Below, one piece after another: positions 25,630-34,570 of a stretch of DNA of 64,000 bases (its first letter is position 1; every line of letters begins with the position of its first letter). This DNA comes from Pseudomonas rhizophila (GTDB lineage: Bacteria; Pseudomonadota; Gammaproteobacteria; Pseudomonadales; Pseudomonadaceae): contig NZ_CP024081.1 in the NCBI RefSeq assembly GCF_003033885.1, positions 142,232 to 206,231 of the forward strand, given 5' to 3'. The notes below the pieces were generated by a model, which was not told the DNA's origin, searched no databases, and saw only the letters and a list, made by a program, of their open reading frames with translations. Both the position numbers and the translations under genes were made by a program.

Positions 25630-26268
25630 ATGAGCCTCAGACTCGGCGACATCGCCCCCGATTTCGAACAGGATTCCAGCGCCGGCAAGATTCGCTTCCA
25701 CGAGTGGCTCGGCGATAGCTGGGGAGTGCTGTTTTCCCATCCGGCGGATTTCACACCGGTGTGCACCACCGAACTGGGCCTGACCGCCAAGCTCAAGGAC
25801 GAGTTCGCCAAACGTGGAGTCAAGGCCATTGCTCTCTCGGTAGACCCGGTGGACTCGCACCACAAGTGGATCGAGGACATCAACGAAACTCAGAATGCGG
25901 TGGTCAATTTCCCGATCCTGGCCGACGCCGACCGCAAGGTGTCAGACCTGTATGACCTGATCCACCCCAACGCCAGTGACACGCTGACCGTGCGCTCCCT
26001 GTTCGTGATCGATCCGAACAAGAAAATCCGCCTGACTATCACGTATCCGGCCAGCACCGGGCGCAATTTCAACGAGATCCTGCGGGTGATCGACTCATTG
26101 CAACTGACCGACAACTACAAGGTGGCCACACCGGCCAACTGGCAGGACGGCGATGAAGTGGTGATCGTGCCGTCGCTCAAGGATGAGGACGAAATCAAAC
26201 AGCGCTTTCCCAAGGGTTACCGCGCGGTAAAACCTTACCTGCGCCTCACTCCGCAGCCCAATCGCTGA
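25630..26268 (+). CDS. lsfA: 1-Cys peroxiredoxin, LsfA type
   Basis: 212 residues, Prx6 subfamily. The peroxidatic cysteine is C45 in DFTPVCTTELG; no second resolving cysteine of the 2-Cys type is present. The C-terminal extension of Prx6 (DGDEVVIVPSLKDEDEIKQRFPKGY) is complete. LsfA was named in pseudomonads as a sulfate-starvation-induced protein, and the ssu operon lies 289 bp downstream. ATG 25630 follows a CAGGAG site. The leader contains TTGATCTAGATAAA (25541-25554), one mismatch from the Anr/FNR consensus, which may be chance. Confidence 0.93.
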   Translation: MSLRLGDIAPDFEQDSSAGKIRFHEWLGDSWGVLFSHPADFTPVCTTELGLTAKLKDEFAKRGVKAIALSVDPVDSHHKWIEDINETQNAVVNFPILADADRKVSDLYDLIHPNASDTLTVRSLFVIDPNKKIRLTITYPASTGRNFNEILRVIDSLQLTDNYKVATPANWQDGDEVVIVPSLKDEDEIKQRFPKGYRAVKPYLRLTPQPNR

Positions 26269-26282
26269 CGCAAAACCTGAAC

Positions 26283-26365
26283 CTGTGGGAGCGAGCCTGC
26301 TCGCGATAGTGGTCTATCAGTCGACATCGCCGCCGGCCGCCATCGCGAGCAGGCTCGCTCCCACA
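26283..26365. repeat. REP pair after lsfA
   Basis: CTGTGGGAGCGAGCCTGCTC at 26283 and an inverted ATCGCGAGCAGGCTCGCTCC copy ending at 26365. Confidence 0.88.
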
Positions 26366-26393
26366 AAGAGGATCTCTGTGCACTAAGGGTTTT

Positions 26394-26416
26394 GGCCGTT
26401 CCGACGGCCTTTTTTA
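26394..26416 (+). terminator. Intrinsic terminator upstream of ssuE
   Basis: GGCCGT and ACGGCC form a stem around a 4-base loop and are followed by six T. It separates lsfA from the AT-rich ssu promoter region (26417-26540). Confidence 0.75.
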
Positions 26417-26557
26417 CGTCTTGATGTTTATATCTCTTTATCGAATAAATAAATGAAAAAATATGATTTAAGGATATATAAACCGGCTGTTATGGTTTGC
26501 TCCATCCCGCGAGATCGCCCACTGCGCATCGCACGTGACAGTTAAGGAATGGTTGGT

Positions 26558-27151
26558 ATGTTGGTTGTCTCGCTCGGCGGCAGTCCTAGCCAGCGCTCCC
26601 GTTCAGGAGTGCTGCTGGAGCGCTCACAACGTTGGTTGCAACAACAGGGGGTGGAAGTGGTGAGCTATCAGGTGCGGGATTTTCCCGCCGAGGATTTGCT
26701 CCATGCCCGCTTCGGCAGCCCCAAGGTGGTGGACCTGCTCGCCCAGATCGAAAACGCCGACGGGCTGTTGATCGCCACGCCGGTCTACAAGGCGTCTTTT
26801 TCCGGTGCTTTGAAGACAGTGCTGGACCTTCTGCCGGAACGTGCCCTGGCCCATAAGGTGGTATTGCCCATGGCCACGGGCGGCAGCATCGCCCATATGC
26901 TGGCGGTGGATTACGCCCTCAAGCCGGTGCTGTCGGCGCTCAAGGCCCAGGAAATGCTCCATGGGATTTTCGCCGAAGACAGCCAGATCGCTTATGGCGA
27001 AGGCAGTGCCCAGGCGCAGTTGGCCCCGGCCCTGCAAGCGCGCCTGAGCGAAGCGCTGGAACAGTTCTACAGCGCCATGGCTCGTCGGCCAAAGCCGCTG
27101 GACCCCAGCGTATTGAATGAACGCCTATTGAGTGCTCGCTGGAGCATCTGA
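26558..27151 (+). CDS. ssuE: NADPH-dependent FMN reductase of sulfonate assimilation
   Basis: 197 residues, flavodoxin-like fold. It supplies FMNH2 to the SsuD monooxygenase. The start [17 protein letters not shown] contains the phosphate-binding GGSPSQRS loop, and [20 protein letters not shown] is the typical second flavin segment. I prefer ATG 26558: AAGGA at 26543-26547 lies ten bases before it, whereas ATG 26549 would be only one base away. First gene of ssuEADCBF. The AT-rich leader is compatible with CysB-type sulfur control (inference). Confidence 0.93.
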   Translation: MLVVSLGGSPSQRSRSGVLLERSQRWLQQQGVEVVSYQVRDFPAEDLLHARFGSPKVVDLLAQIENADGLLIATPVYKASFSGALKTVLDLLPERALAHKVVLPMATGGSIAHMLAVDYALKPVLSALKAQEMLHGIFAEDSQIAYGEGSAQAQLAPALQARLSEALEQFYSAMARRPKPLDPSVLNERLLSARWSI

Positions 27152-27241
27152 CCCGATACATCACTGATTCAACTCCACCTTACTCAGCCGCCAACGGCCA
27201 AGCAGGTGCAGCCAAAACCCCACAGCAAAAGGAGAAGCGCC

Positions 27242-28207
27242 ATGCGCACTGTCATTTTGCGTCGCGGGCTGGTCGCTCTGTTTGCTGCGGCTGTGTCCTT
27301 CGGCGCCATCACCCAGGCTCAAGCCGAGACCCTTCGGATCGGTTACCAAAAATACGGCACGTTGGTGCTGCTCAAGGCCAAGGGTACTTTGGAAAAGCGC
27401 CTCGCCGCCCAGGGCGTGGACGTGCAATGGACCGAGTTTCCCGGCGGCCCCCAACTGCTTGAAGGCTTGAACGTCGGCTCCATCGATTTTGGTGTGACCG
27501 GCGAAACCCCTCCGGTATTCGCCCAGGCGGCCGGCGCTGACCTGCTTTATGTTGCTTACGAGCCGCCCGCGCCTGACAGCGAGGCGATCCTAGTGCCCAA
27601 GGGCTCGCCCATCCAGTCGGTGCAGGACCTCAAGGGCAAGAAAGTCGCGCTGAACAAAGGCTCCAACGTCCACTACCTGCTGGTCCGGGCACTCGAAGAT
27701 GCAGGCCTCAAGTACGCCGATATCCAGACCGTTTTCCTACCACCGGCCGATGCCCGTGCGGCGTTCGAACGTGGCAGCGTGGACGCCTGGGTGATCTGGG
27801 ATCCGTATCAGGCGGCCGCTGAGCAACAGTTGCAGGCACGCACCCTGCGTGACGGCAAAGGCATCGTCGATAACCACCAGTTCTACCTCGCCACCAAACC
27901 CTATGCGCAAAAAAATCCCCAGGTCATCACGACGCTGGTGGAAGAAGTGCGCGCGGTGGGGGAGTGGTCCAAGGCCAACCCTGAAGAGGTGACCCAGCAG
28001 GTAGCGCCGCTGCTCGGCCTGCCGGCGGACATCACCCTGACGGCGGTGAAACGCCAAGGCTACGGGGCATTGTTCCTCACGCCGGAAGTGGCGGCGGCGC
28101 AGCAGAAAATCGCTGACCGCTTCTACCAGCTCAAATTGATCCCCAAACCCTTGAGCATCAAGGACGTGATCTGGACGCCGCCGGCGGCCGTTGCGAAAGC
28201 GCAGTAA
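27242..28207 (+). CDS. ssuA: Aliphatic sulfonate ABC transporter binding protein
   Basis: 321 residues. The signal peptide (MRTVILRRGLVALFAAAVSF to AQA) is followed by TLRIGYQKYGTLVLLKAKG, the SsuA/NrtA-family start. GSIDFGVTGETPPVFAQAAGADLLYVAYE and KVALNKGSNVHYLLVRALE are family segments contacting the sulfonate. It binds alkanesulfonates in the periplasm for the SsuBC importer. ATG 27242 follows AAGGAG; the frame extends to 27206. Confidence 0.94.
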   Translation: MRTVILRRGLVALFAAAVSFGAITQAQAETLRIGYQKYGTLVLLKAKGTLEKRLAAQGVDVQWTEFPGGPQLLEGLNVGSIDFGVTGETPPVFAQAAGADLLYVAYEPPAPDSEAILVPKGSPIQSVQDLKGKKVALNKGSNVHYLLVRALEDAGLKYADIQTVFLPPADARAAFERGSVDAWVIWDPYQAAAEQQLQARTLRDGKGIVDNHQFYLATKPYAQKNPQVITTLVEEVRAVGEWSKANPEEVTQQVAPLLGLPADITLTAVKRQGYGALFLTPEVAAAQQKIADRFYQLKLIPKPLSIKDVIWTPPAAVAKAQ

Positions 28208-28231
28208 TTCGATCCCTTAGGAGACCACTCC

Positions 28232-29380
28232 ATGAGCCTCAATATTTTCTGGTTCCTGCCCACCCACGGCGATGGCCATTATCTTGGCACTGCTGAAGGC
28301 GCCCGCGCCGTTGATCACGGCTACCTGCAGCAGGTAGCCCAGGCGGCGGATCGACTGGGTTTCGGCGGTGTGCTGATTCCTACCGGACGTTCCTGCGAGG
28401 ACTCCTGGCTGGTGGCCGCTTCGTTGATTCCGGTGACCCAGCGCCTGAAGTTCCTCGTCGCCCTGCGCCCCGGGATCATTTCCCCGACGGTGGCGGCGCG
28501 CCAGGCCGCGACGCTCGACCGGTTGTCCGGTGGACGTGCGCTGTTCAACCTGGTGACCGGCGGCGACCCGGACGAACTGGCTGGCGACGGCCTGTTCCTG
28601 GACCACGAGCAACGCTACCAGGCGTCGGTGGAATTCACCCGCATCTGGCGCCGGGTGCTGGAAGGCGAAACCGTGGATTATGACGGTGAGCACATCAGTG
28701 TGAAGGGCGCCAAGCTGCTCTATCCGCCGATTCAGCAACCGCGTCCGCCGCTGTATTTCGGCGGCTCGTCGGAGGCTGCCCAGGATCTTGCGGCCGAACA
28801 GGTGGAAATGGTGCTGACCTGGGGTGAGTCGCCCGCAGCCGTCGCGCAAAAAATCGAACAAGTGCGGGCCAAGGCCGCGAAGCTTGGCCGTACCGTGCGC
28901 TTCGGCATCCGCCTGCATGTGATCGTGCGTGAAACCAACGCCGAAGCCTGGCGAGCGGCCGACCGGCTGATCTCCCACCTGGACGACGACACCATTGCCC
29001 GTGCGCAGGCCTCCCTGGCGCGTTTCGATTCGGTGGGCCAGCAACGTATGGCCGCGTTGCATGGCGGCCGACGCGACAAGTTGGAAGTCAGCCCCAACCT
29101 GTGGGCCGGTGTCGGCCTGGTGCGCGGCGGCGCCGGAACGGCGTTGGTGGGCGATGGCCCGACCGTGGCGGCCCGGGTCAAGGAGTACGCCGACCTTGGT
29201 ATCGACACCTTTATCTTCTCCGGTTATCCACACCTGGAAGAGTCCTATCGCGTGGCGGAACTGCTGTTCCCACACCTGGACGTGGAGCGCCCGGAGTTGC
29301 CGAAGAGCCAGGGCTATGTGAGCCCGTTTGGTGAAATGGTCGCCAACGACATTCTTCCCAAAGCCGCGTCCCAGAGCTGA
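28232..29380 (+). CDS. ssuD: FMNH2-dependent alkanesulfonate monooxygenase
   Basis: 382 residues, bacterial luciferase-like (beta/alpha)8 barrel. It cleaves alkanesulfonates to aldehyde and sulfite using O2 and FMNH2 from SsuE. Visible: [19 protein letters not shown], the [27 protein letters not shown] segment, [16 protein letters not shown] and the flexible-loop [16 protein letters not shown] region. A TAGGAG site precedes the start. Length matches characterised SsuD. Confidence 0.97.
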   Translation: MSLNIFWFLPTHGDGHYLGTAEGARAVDHGYLQQVAQAADRLGFGGVLIPTGRSCEDSWLVAASLIPVTQRLKFLVALRPGIISPTVAARQAATLDRLSGGRALFNLVTGGDPDELAGDGLFLDHEQRYQASVEFTRIWRRVLEGETVDYDGEHISVKGAKLLYPPIQQPRPPLYFGGSSEAAQDLAAEQVEMVLTWGESPAAVAQKIEQVRAKAAKLGRTVRFGIRLHVIVRETNAEAWRAADRLISHLDDDTIARAQASLARFDSVGQQRMAALHGGRRDKLEVSPNLWAGVGLVRGGAGTALVGDGPTVAARVKEYADLGIDTFIFSGYPHLEESYRVAELLFPHLDVERPELPKSQGYVSPFGEMVANDILPKAASQS

Positions 29381-29387
29381 GGCGGCC

Positions 29388-30170
29388 ATGAAGAAAATTA
29401 TCCACAACCTGGCGCCCTGGGCGGTGCCGCTGCTGTTGTTGGCGGTGTGGCAACTGTCGGTATCGGCAGGCTGGTTGTCCACGCGGATCCTGCCGGCCCC
29501 CGTGGCCGTCATCGAAGCCGGGGTCAACCTGGTGCGCAGCGGCGAAATCTGGACGCACTTGGCCATCAGCGGTTGGCGCGCAGCGGTGGGCTTCCTGATC
29601 GGCGGCGGCATTGGCCTGACCCTGGGTTTCATCACCGGTTTGTCGACATGGGGCGAGCGACTGTTGGACAGCTCGGTGCAGATGGTGCGTAACGTGCCGC
29701 ACCTGGCGCTGATTCCGCTGGTGATCCTGTGGTTCGGCATCGATGAGTCAGCGAAAATTTTCCTGGTGGCGCTGGGCACGCTGTTCCCCATCTACCTCAA
29801 CACCTACCACGGGATTCGTAACGTCGATCCGGCGCTGGTGGAAATGTCGCGCAGCTACGGCTTGTCCGGCTTCAGCCTGTTTCGCCAAGTGATCCTGCCC
29901 GGCGCCTTGCCTTCGATCCTGGTGGGCGTGCGCTTTGCGTTGGGCTTCATGTGGCTGACGCTGATCGTGGCGGAAACCATTTCAGCCAGTGCCGGCATCG
30001 GTTATCTGGCGATGAATGCCCGGGAATTCCTGCAGACCGACGTGGTGGTCCTGGCGATTCTTCTGTACGCCGTGCTCGGCAAACTGGCCGACCTTGCCGC
30101 CCGCGGGCTTGAGCGGGTCTGGCTGCGCTGGCACCCGGCGTATCAAGTGAGCAAGGGAGGTCCCGCATGA
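29388..30170 (+). CDS. ssuC: Aliphatic sulfonate ABC transporter permease
   Basis: 260 residues with about six membrane helices. The EAA loop [26 protein letters not shown] is present. It starts at ATG 29388, seven bases after the ssuD stop (GAGGCGGCC), giving [20 protein letters not shown]; an earlier in-frame Met at 29328 lies inside ssuD and is rejected. It forms the inner-membrane channel with the SsuB ATPase, whose gene overlaps it by ATGA. Confidence 0.95.
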   Translation: MKKIIHNLAPWAVPLLLLAVWQLSVSAGWLSTRILPAPVAVIEAGVNLVRSGEIWTHLAISGWRAAVGFLIGGGIGLTLGFITGLSTWGERLLDSSVQMVRNVPHLALIPLVILWFGIDESAKIFLVALGTLFPIYLNTYHGIRNVDPALVEMSRSYGLSGFSLFRQVILPGALPSILVGVRFALGFMWLTLIVAETISASAGIGYLAMNAREFLQTDVVVLAILLYAVLGKLADLAARGLERVWLRWHPAYQVSKGGPA

Positions 30171-30973
30171 CCGCCCAACAACCTCCACGCTTGCTGCGCG
30201 GTATCCCGCTGGCCGTGCGCAAATTGCAAAAAAACTTCGGTTCGCGCCAGGTTCTGCGTGACATTGACCTGCATATACCGGCCGGGCAGTTCGTGGCAGT
30301 GGTCGGGCGCAGCGGCTGCGGCAAAAGTACTTTGCTGCGCTTGCTGGCTGGCCTCGATCAACCCACTGACGGCCAATTACTGGCGGGTTCGGCACCGTTG
30401 AGTGCCGCACAACAGGACACGCGGTTGATGTTCCAGGAGGCGCGTTTGCTGCCCTGGAAAAAAATCATCGACAACGTTGGCCTCGGCCTAAAGGGCAACT
30501 GGCGCCCGCAGGCGTTGCAAGCACTGGAAGCCGTCGGTTTGGCCGACCGCGCTCATGAGTGGCCGGCGGCGCTGTCTGGCGGACAGAAACAACGGGTGGC
30601 CCTGGCCCGCGCGCTGATTCATCAGCCACGCCTGTTGCTGCTCGACGAACCCTTGGGGGCGCTGGACGCCCTGACCCGGATTGAGATGCAGCAATTGATC
30701 GAGCGCTTGTGGCAGCAACACGGCTTCACCGTGCTGCTAGTGACCCATGACGTCAGCGAGGCGGTGGCCATCGCCGACCGGGTGATCCTGATCGAGGACG
30801 GCCGGATCGGCCTCGACTTGGCCATCGACCTGCCACGCCCACGGGCTCGCGGCTCTCATCGGCTGGCGAGCCTGGAAACCGAAGTTCTCAACCGCGTGCT
30901 GTCCTTGCCCGGCCAACCGCCGGAGCCCGAACCGATTTCACCCTTGCCTACGCAACTGCGTTGGGCGCAATAA
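30167..30973 (+). CDS. ssuB: Aliphatic sulfonate ABC transporter ATP-binding protein
   Basis: 268 residues. Walker [10 protein letters not shown], signature [15 protein letters not shown], Walker [17 protein letters not shown] and the switch His in [11 protein letters not shown] are all intact. It powers sulfonate import with SsuC and SsuA. The start overlaps the ssuC stop by four bases. The Pro-rich tail ([16 protein letters not shown]) is an extension beyond the core ATPase, common in pseudomonad SsuB. Confidence 0.96.
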   Translation: MTAQQPPRLLRGIPLAVRKLQKNFGSRQVLRDIDLHIPAGQFVAVVGRSGCGKSTLLRLLAGLDQPTDGQLLAGSAPLSAAQQDTRLMFQEARLLPWKKIIDNVGLGLKGNWRPQALQALEAVGLADRAHEWPAALSGGQKQRVALARALIHQPRLLLLDEPLGALDALTRIEMQQLIERLWQQHGFTVLLVTHDVSEAVAIADRVILIEDGRIGLDLAIDLPRPRARGSHRLASLETEVLNRVLSLPGQPPEPEPISPLPTQLRWAQ

Positions 30974-30998
30974 CTTCATCCAGACAGGAATCGACACC

Positions 30999-31214
30999 AT
31001 GACTATCAAAGCCATCAACGTACGCAACCAGTTCAAAGGCACCATCAAGGAAATCGTCGAGGGCGACGTGCTGTCGGAAATCGACGTCCAGACTGCCTCG
31101 GGTATTGTCACCTCGGTCATCACCACTCGTTCCGTCAAGGAGCTGGAGCTGGCGATCGGCAGCGAAGTGATCGCCTTCGTCAAATCCACGGAGGTGTCTA
31201 TCGCCAAGTTGTGA
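30999..31214 (+). CDS. ssuF: Molbindin-type TOBE protein SsuF
   Basis: 71 residues, a single TOBE/Mop domain: MTIKAINVRNQFKGTIKEIVEGDVLSEIDV and KELELAIGSEVIAFVKSTEVSIAKL. SsuF is needed for full sulfonate/sulfate-ester use in P. putida, although its molecular role is unclear; related molbindins bind molybdate. It is the last gene of ssuEADCBF and ends 8 bp from the convergent TetR gene. Confidence 0.93.
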   Translation: MTIKAINVRNQFKGTIKEIVEGDVLSEIDVQTASGIVTSVITTRSVKELELAIGSEVIAFVKSTEVSIAKL

Positions 31215-31222
31215 GCGATGTT

Positions 31223-31858
31223 TCAGGGGGCATCACGCTTGGGCAAATACGGCGGCAGATACAACCCCAGGTAAGCATCGAACACCCGCATGCCTTCTTC
31301 GGCCATGCGCGGGGTGATCTGGCCGTGTTGCTGCACCGAGCGCGCGTAGACGCGGTCGCCCAGTTCCATGGCCAGGGCGAACACATCAACGTCATGGGGC
31401 AGTGCCGGCAGTTCGAAATGGCGAGCGAAGAGCTTGTGCAACAATTCGCCGAGTTCGAGATCGTGCTGACGGTCGGCCTGGATGACTTCAGTCAGGCCAT
31501 GTTGGGCCAGGATCAGTTGGCGGGCGGCGGCGTCCTGGCTGTAGATGGTCAGCATGCGCTGCTCCACCTGCCGCGACAGGTCGTGCCAGTGGTTCAGTTG
31601 CGCATGATCGATCGGCACTTGCAGGCAGGCGCGAAAGGCCGCGTGGACGTCGGCGGTCAGCCCTTGCAGCAGGGCCGGGACGCTGGCGAAGAAGTGATAC
31701 ACCGAGGAGGGCGGGATCCCGGCGCGTTCGGCGACGCTGTAGATCGACAGGCTGGCCACGCCTTCGGCAGCGAGCAGCGTGCGGGCGGCATCGAGAATCG
31801 AGTCGATCCGGGCCTGGCTGCGGGCGCGAGGCTTGCGAGGGGTGGCGGTGCGCGTCAT
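31223..31858 (-). CDS. TetR family transcriptional regulator
   Basis: 211 residues. The N-terminal helix-turn-helix (IDSILDAARTLLAAEGVASLSIYSVAERAGIPPSSVYHFF) is canonical and preceded by a basic arm; the rest is a helical ligand domain. It is convergent with ssuF and upstream of neither operon, so its targets are unclear. AguR of P. aeruginosa, a TetR regulator of agmatine use, is encoded close to the spu genes and is one candidate relative; the aguAB genes are not here. Confidence 0.85.
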   Translation of the reverse strand: MTRTATPRKPRARSQARIDSILDAARTLLAAEGVASLSIYSVAERAGIPPSSVYHFFASVPALLQGLTADVHAAFRACLQVPIDHAQLNHWHDLSRQVEQRMLTIYSQDAAARQLILAQHGLTEVIQADRQHDLELGELLHKLFARHFELPALPHDVDVFALAMELGDRVYARSVQQHGQITPRMAEEGMRVFDAYLGLYLPPYLPKRDAP

Positions 31859-31922
31859 CGGTGTCTCCTGCGGGGCTGCCGGGCATTGTACGAGCCGGGT
31901 TCAGTGTTGTCTTCAAGGCCGT

Positions 31923-32014
31923 CATCGCGAGCAGGCTCGCTCCCACATTGGATCTTTGGTGGTCAGTTAATCATGCTCACCACAGTTCCCTGTGGGAGCG
32001 AGCCTGCTCGCGAT
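31923..32014. repeat. REP pair between the TetR gene and spuI
   Basis: ATCGCGAGCAGGCTCGCTCC at 31923 and inverted GGGAGCGAGCCTGCTCGCGA ending at 32014. Confidence 0.88.
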
Positions 32015-32045
32015 CCGCCGAAGGCGGCCATCCACCCCAAGGCAT

Positions 32046-32086
32046 AAAAAAACGCCGCAGCCTCGAAGGCCTGCGGCGTTTTTTTA
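32046..32086 (-). terminator. Intrinsic terminator of spuI
   Basis: AACGCCGCAGGCC..GGCTGCGGCGTT forms an 11-12 bp stem flanked by A-runs and T-runs on both strands. It lies 12 bp after the spuI stop. Confidence 0.92.
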
Positions 32087-32097
32087 CTGCAACCCGC

Positions 32098-33474
32098 TTA
32101 CACGGTATGCAGGTACCAGTTGTACTCAAGGTCGGAGATGGAGTGTTCGAACTCCTCCAGCTCGCTTTCCTTGCAGGCCACGAAGATATCGATGTATTTC
32201 GGATCGATGTACTTGGCCATGACTTCGCTGTCGTCCAGCTCGCGCAGGGCATCGCGCAGGTTGTTCGGCAGGCTTTGCTCGTTCTGCTCGTAGCTGTTGC
32301 CTTCCACCGGCGCACCGGGCTCGATCTTGTTGACCAGGCCATGGTGCACGCCAGCCAGTACGGCGGCCATCAGCAGATACGGGTTGGCGTCGGCGCCGGC
32401 CACGCGGTGTTCCAGACGCACCGCATCGGCGGAGCCGGTGGGTACGCGCAGGGCCACGGTGCGGTTGTCCAGGCCCCAGGTCGGCGAGTTCGGCACGTAG
32501 AACTGTGCGCCGAAACGACGGTAGGAGTTCACGTTCGGGCAGAGGAAAGCCATCTGCGCCGGCAGGGTCTCGAGCACACCGCCGATCGCGTGACGCAGTG
32601 CGGCGTTCTGCTCGGGATCCTCGCTGGCAAAAATATTCTTGCCATCTTTATCCAGGATCGAAATGTGGACGTGCAGGCCATTGCCCGCCTGGCCCGGATA
32701 CGGCTTGGCCATGAAGGTAGTGTCCATTTCATGGTCGTAGGCGATGTTCTTGATCAGGCGCTTGAGCAGTACCGCGTAGTCGCAGGCCTTGATCGGGTCG
32801 GCCACGTGGTGCAGGTTCACTTCGAACTGCGCCGGGGCACTTTCCTTGACGATGGCATCGGCGGGAATGCCTTGCTCCTTGGCTCCCTCCAGAATGTCCT
32901 GGAGGCAATCGACGTATTCGTCGAGGTCGTCGATCAGGTAGACCTGTGTCGAGTGCGGGCGTTTGCCGGAGATCGGCGAGCGGGGCGGTTGTGGGCGTCC
33001 ATTCACGTTCTCCTGGTCGATCAGGTAGAACTCCAGTTCGAATGCCGCGCAGATGGTCAGGCCCAGCTCATCGAACTTGGTCACGACCTGGCGCAGGACT
33101 TCGCGAGGGTCGGCGAAGAAAGGGTCACCTTCAAGTTCGTGCATGGTCATTAGCAGTTGCGCGGTAGGGCGCTTCTGCCAGGGCTCGTTGCACAGGGTGT
33201 CAGGGATTGGATAACAGATCCGGTCAGCGTCGCCGATGTCCAGGCCCAGGCCGGTGCTTTCCACCGTGGAGCCGTTGATATCCAGGGCAAATAAAGAGGC
33301 CGGCAGGTTGATGCCTTTCTCGTAAACCTTGTGGAGGCTGGTGCGTTCAATGCGCTTGCCGCGCACCACACCATTCATATCCGCAATCAGAAGGTCAACG
33401 TACAGAACCTCAGGATGTTCCTTAAGGAACGCGTTCGCTTCGTTAAGCTGAACGGCACGCGGGGGTACCGACAT
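32098..33474 (-). CDS. spuI: Gamma-glutamylpolyamine synthetase, glutamine-synthetase-like (SpuI)
   Basis: 458 residues, glutamine synthetase fold. Metal and substrate motifs are present: CAAFELEFYLID, VKESAPAQFEVNLHH, NGLHVHISILD, PNVNSYRR and LEHRVAGADANPYLL. The adenylylation loop tyrosine of true GlnA is not apparent, and the neighbours are polyamine genes, so the substrate is most likely a polyamine or monoamine that is gamma-glutamylated with ATP. It is divergent from spuA across 278 bp with homopolymeric T runs. Collinear with P. aeruginosa PA0296. Confidence 0.93.
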   Translation of the reverse strand: MSVPPRAVQLNEANAFLKEHPEVLYVDLLIADMNGVVRGKRIERTSLHKVYEKGINLPASLFALDINGSTVESTGLGLDIGDADRICYPIPDTLCNEPWQKRPTAQLLMTMHELEGDPFFADPREVLRQVVTKFDELGLTICAAFELEFYLIDQENVNGRPQPPRSPISGKRPHSTQVYLIDDLDEYVDCLQDILEGAKEQGIPADAIVKESAPAQFEVNLHHVADPIKACDYAVLLKRLIKNIAYDHEMDTTFMAKPYPGQAGNGLHVHISILDKDGKNIFASEDPEQNAALRHAIGGVLETLPAQMAFLCPNVNSYRRFGAQFYVPNSPTWGLDNRTVALRVPTGSADAVRLEHRVAGADANPYLLMAAVLAGVHHGLVNKIEPGAPVEGNSYEQNEQSLPNNLRDALRELDDSEVMAKYIDPKYIDIFVACKESELEEFEHSISDLEYNWYLHTV

Positions 33475-33752
33475 GATGCAACACCTTTGTTGTTAAAAAT
33501 ATCAATCATTGATCTCTTCTAAACCCAGTCAACCCGAACGGCATGCCGAAGTCAAGCTGGGCCTTTTTTGCTCTAAAAAAGCACCTGCGGGGCTTTTTTG
33601 AGGCAATTTGGGGCGTTTTTTTCCCTTTGGAGGAGATGGCGCCCGCAGGCTTGAGCGGGCCGTGTTGTATTTTTTACGGGGGTGTTGTGTAAAAAAATGA
33701 ACAAGGCTAAGCTCGATTCAAACCCATAACAGCAATAATACCGGGGTGCTTC

Positions 33753-34529
33753 ATGTCTCGCCTGCCGTTAATCGGCGTCACCACCTGCTCCAGGCAGATG
33801 GGTCTGCATGCGTATCACGTCAGTGGCGATAAATATTCCCGGGCTGTCGCGACAGCCGCCAAGGGCTTGCCAGTGCTGATTCCGTCCCTGGCGGATCTGT
33901 TCCCGCCGTCCGATATTCTGGACGCCCTGGACGGCATTCTTTTTACCGGCTCTCCTTCTAATGTAGAACCTTTTCACTATCAGGGCCCCGCCAGCGCGCC
34001 GGGCACTGCTCATGATCCTGCACGGGATGCCACCACCCTGCCGTTGATCCGCGCCGCTGTAGCGGCCGGCATCCCGGTGCTGGGTATCTGCCGTGGGTTC
34101 CAGGAGATGAACGTAGCCTTTGGCGGCAGCCTGCATCAGAAAGTTCATGAAGTCGGAACGTTCATCGATCATCGTGAAGACGACACTCAAGCGGTGGATG
34201 TCCAATACGGTCCTGCCCACGCTGTGCATATCCAGCCTGGCGGTATTCTGGCAGGGCTGGGGCTGCCGCTGGCGATTCAGGTCAATTCGATCCATAGCCA
34301 GGGTATCGAGCGTCTGGCACCTGGGTTGCAGGCCGAAGCGGTGGCGCCGGATGGCCTGATCGAGGCTGTTTCGGTGCCAGGAGGCAAGGCTTTTGCTTTA
34401 GGTGTGCAATGGCACCCTGAATGGGAGGTAAGCTCCAACCCGTACTACCTTGCGATTTTCCAGGCATTTGGCGATGCCTGCCGGGCAAGGGCAACACAAC
34501 GCGACGCCGATGCGTCAAACAACGCCTGA
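33753..34529 (+). CDS. spuA: Gamma-glutamyl-GABA hydrolase (class I glutamine amidotransferase-like)
   Basis: 258 residues, peptidase C26 / PuuD type. The catalytic triad is readable: C113 in LGICRGFQEMN, H221 and E223 in GVQWHPEWE. It hydrolyses gamma-glutamyl-linked intermediates such as gamma-glutamyl-GABA in putrescine degradation. It is followed after 41 bp by spuB. First gene of spuABCDEFGH. Confidence 0.93.
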   Translation: MSRLPLIGVTTCSRQMGLHAYHVSGDKYSRAVATAAKGLPVLIPSLADLFPPSDILDALDGILFTGSPSNVEPFHYQGPASAPGTAHDPARDATTLPLIRAAVAAGIPVLGICRGFQEMNVAFGGSLHQKVHEVGTFIDHREDDTQAVDVQYGPAHAVHIQPGGILAGLGLPLAIQVNSIHSQGIERLAPGLQAEAVAPDGLIEAVSVPGGKAFALGVQWHPEWEVSSNPYYLAIFQAFGDACRARATQRDADASNNA

Positions 34530-34570
34530 CTACTAAATAGCAGCCAGGAAACTCACGCCTAGAGGCATTT

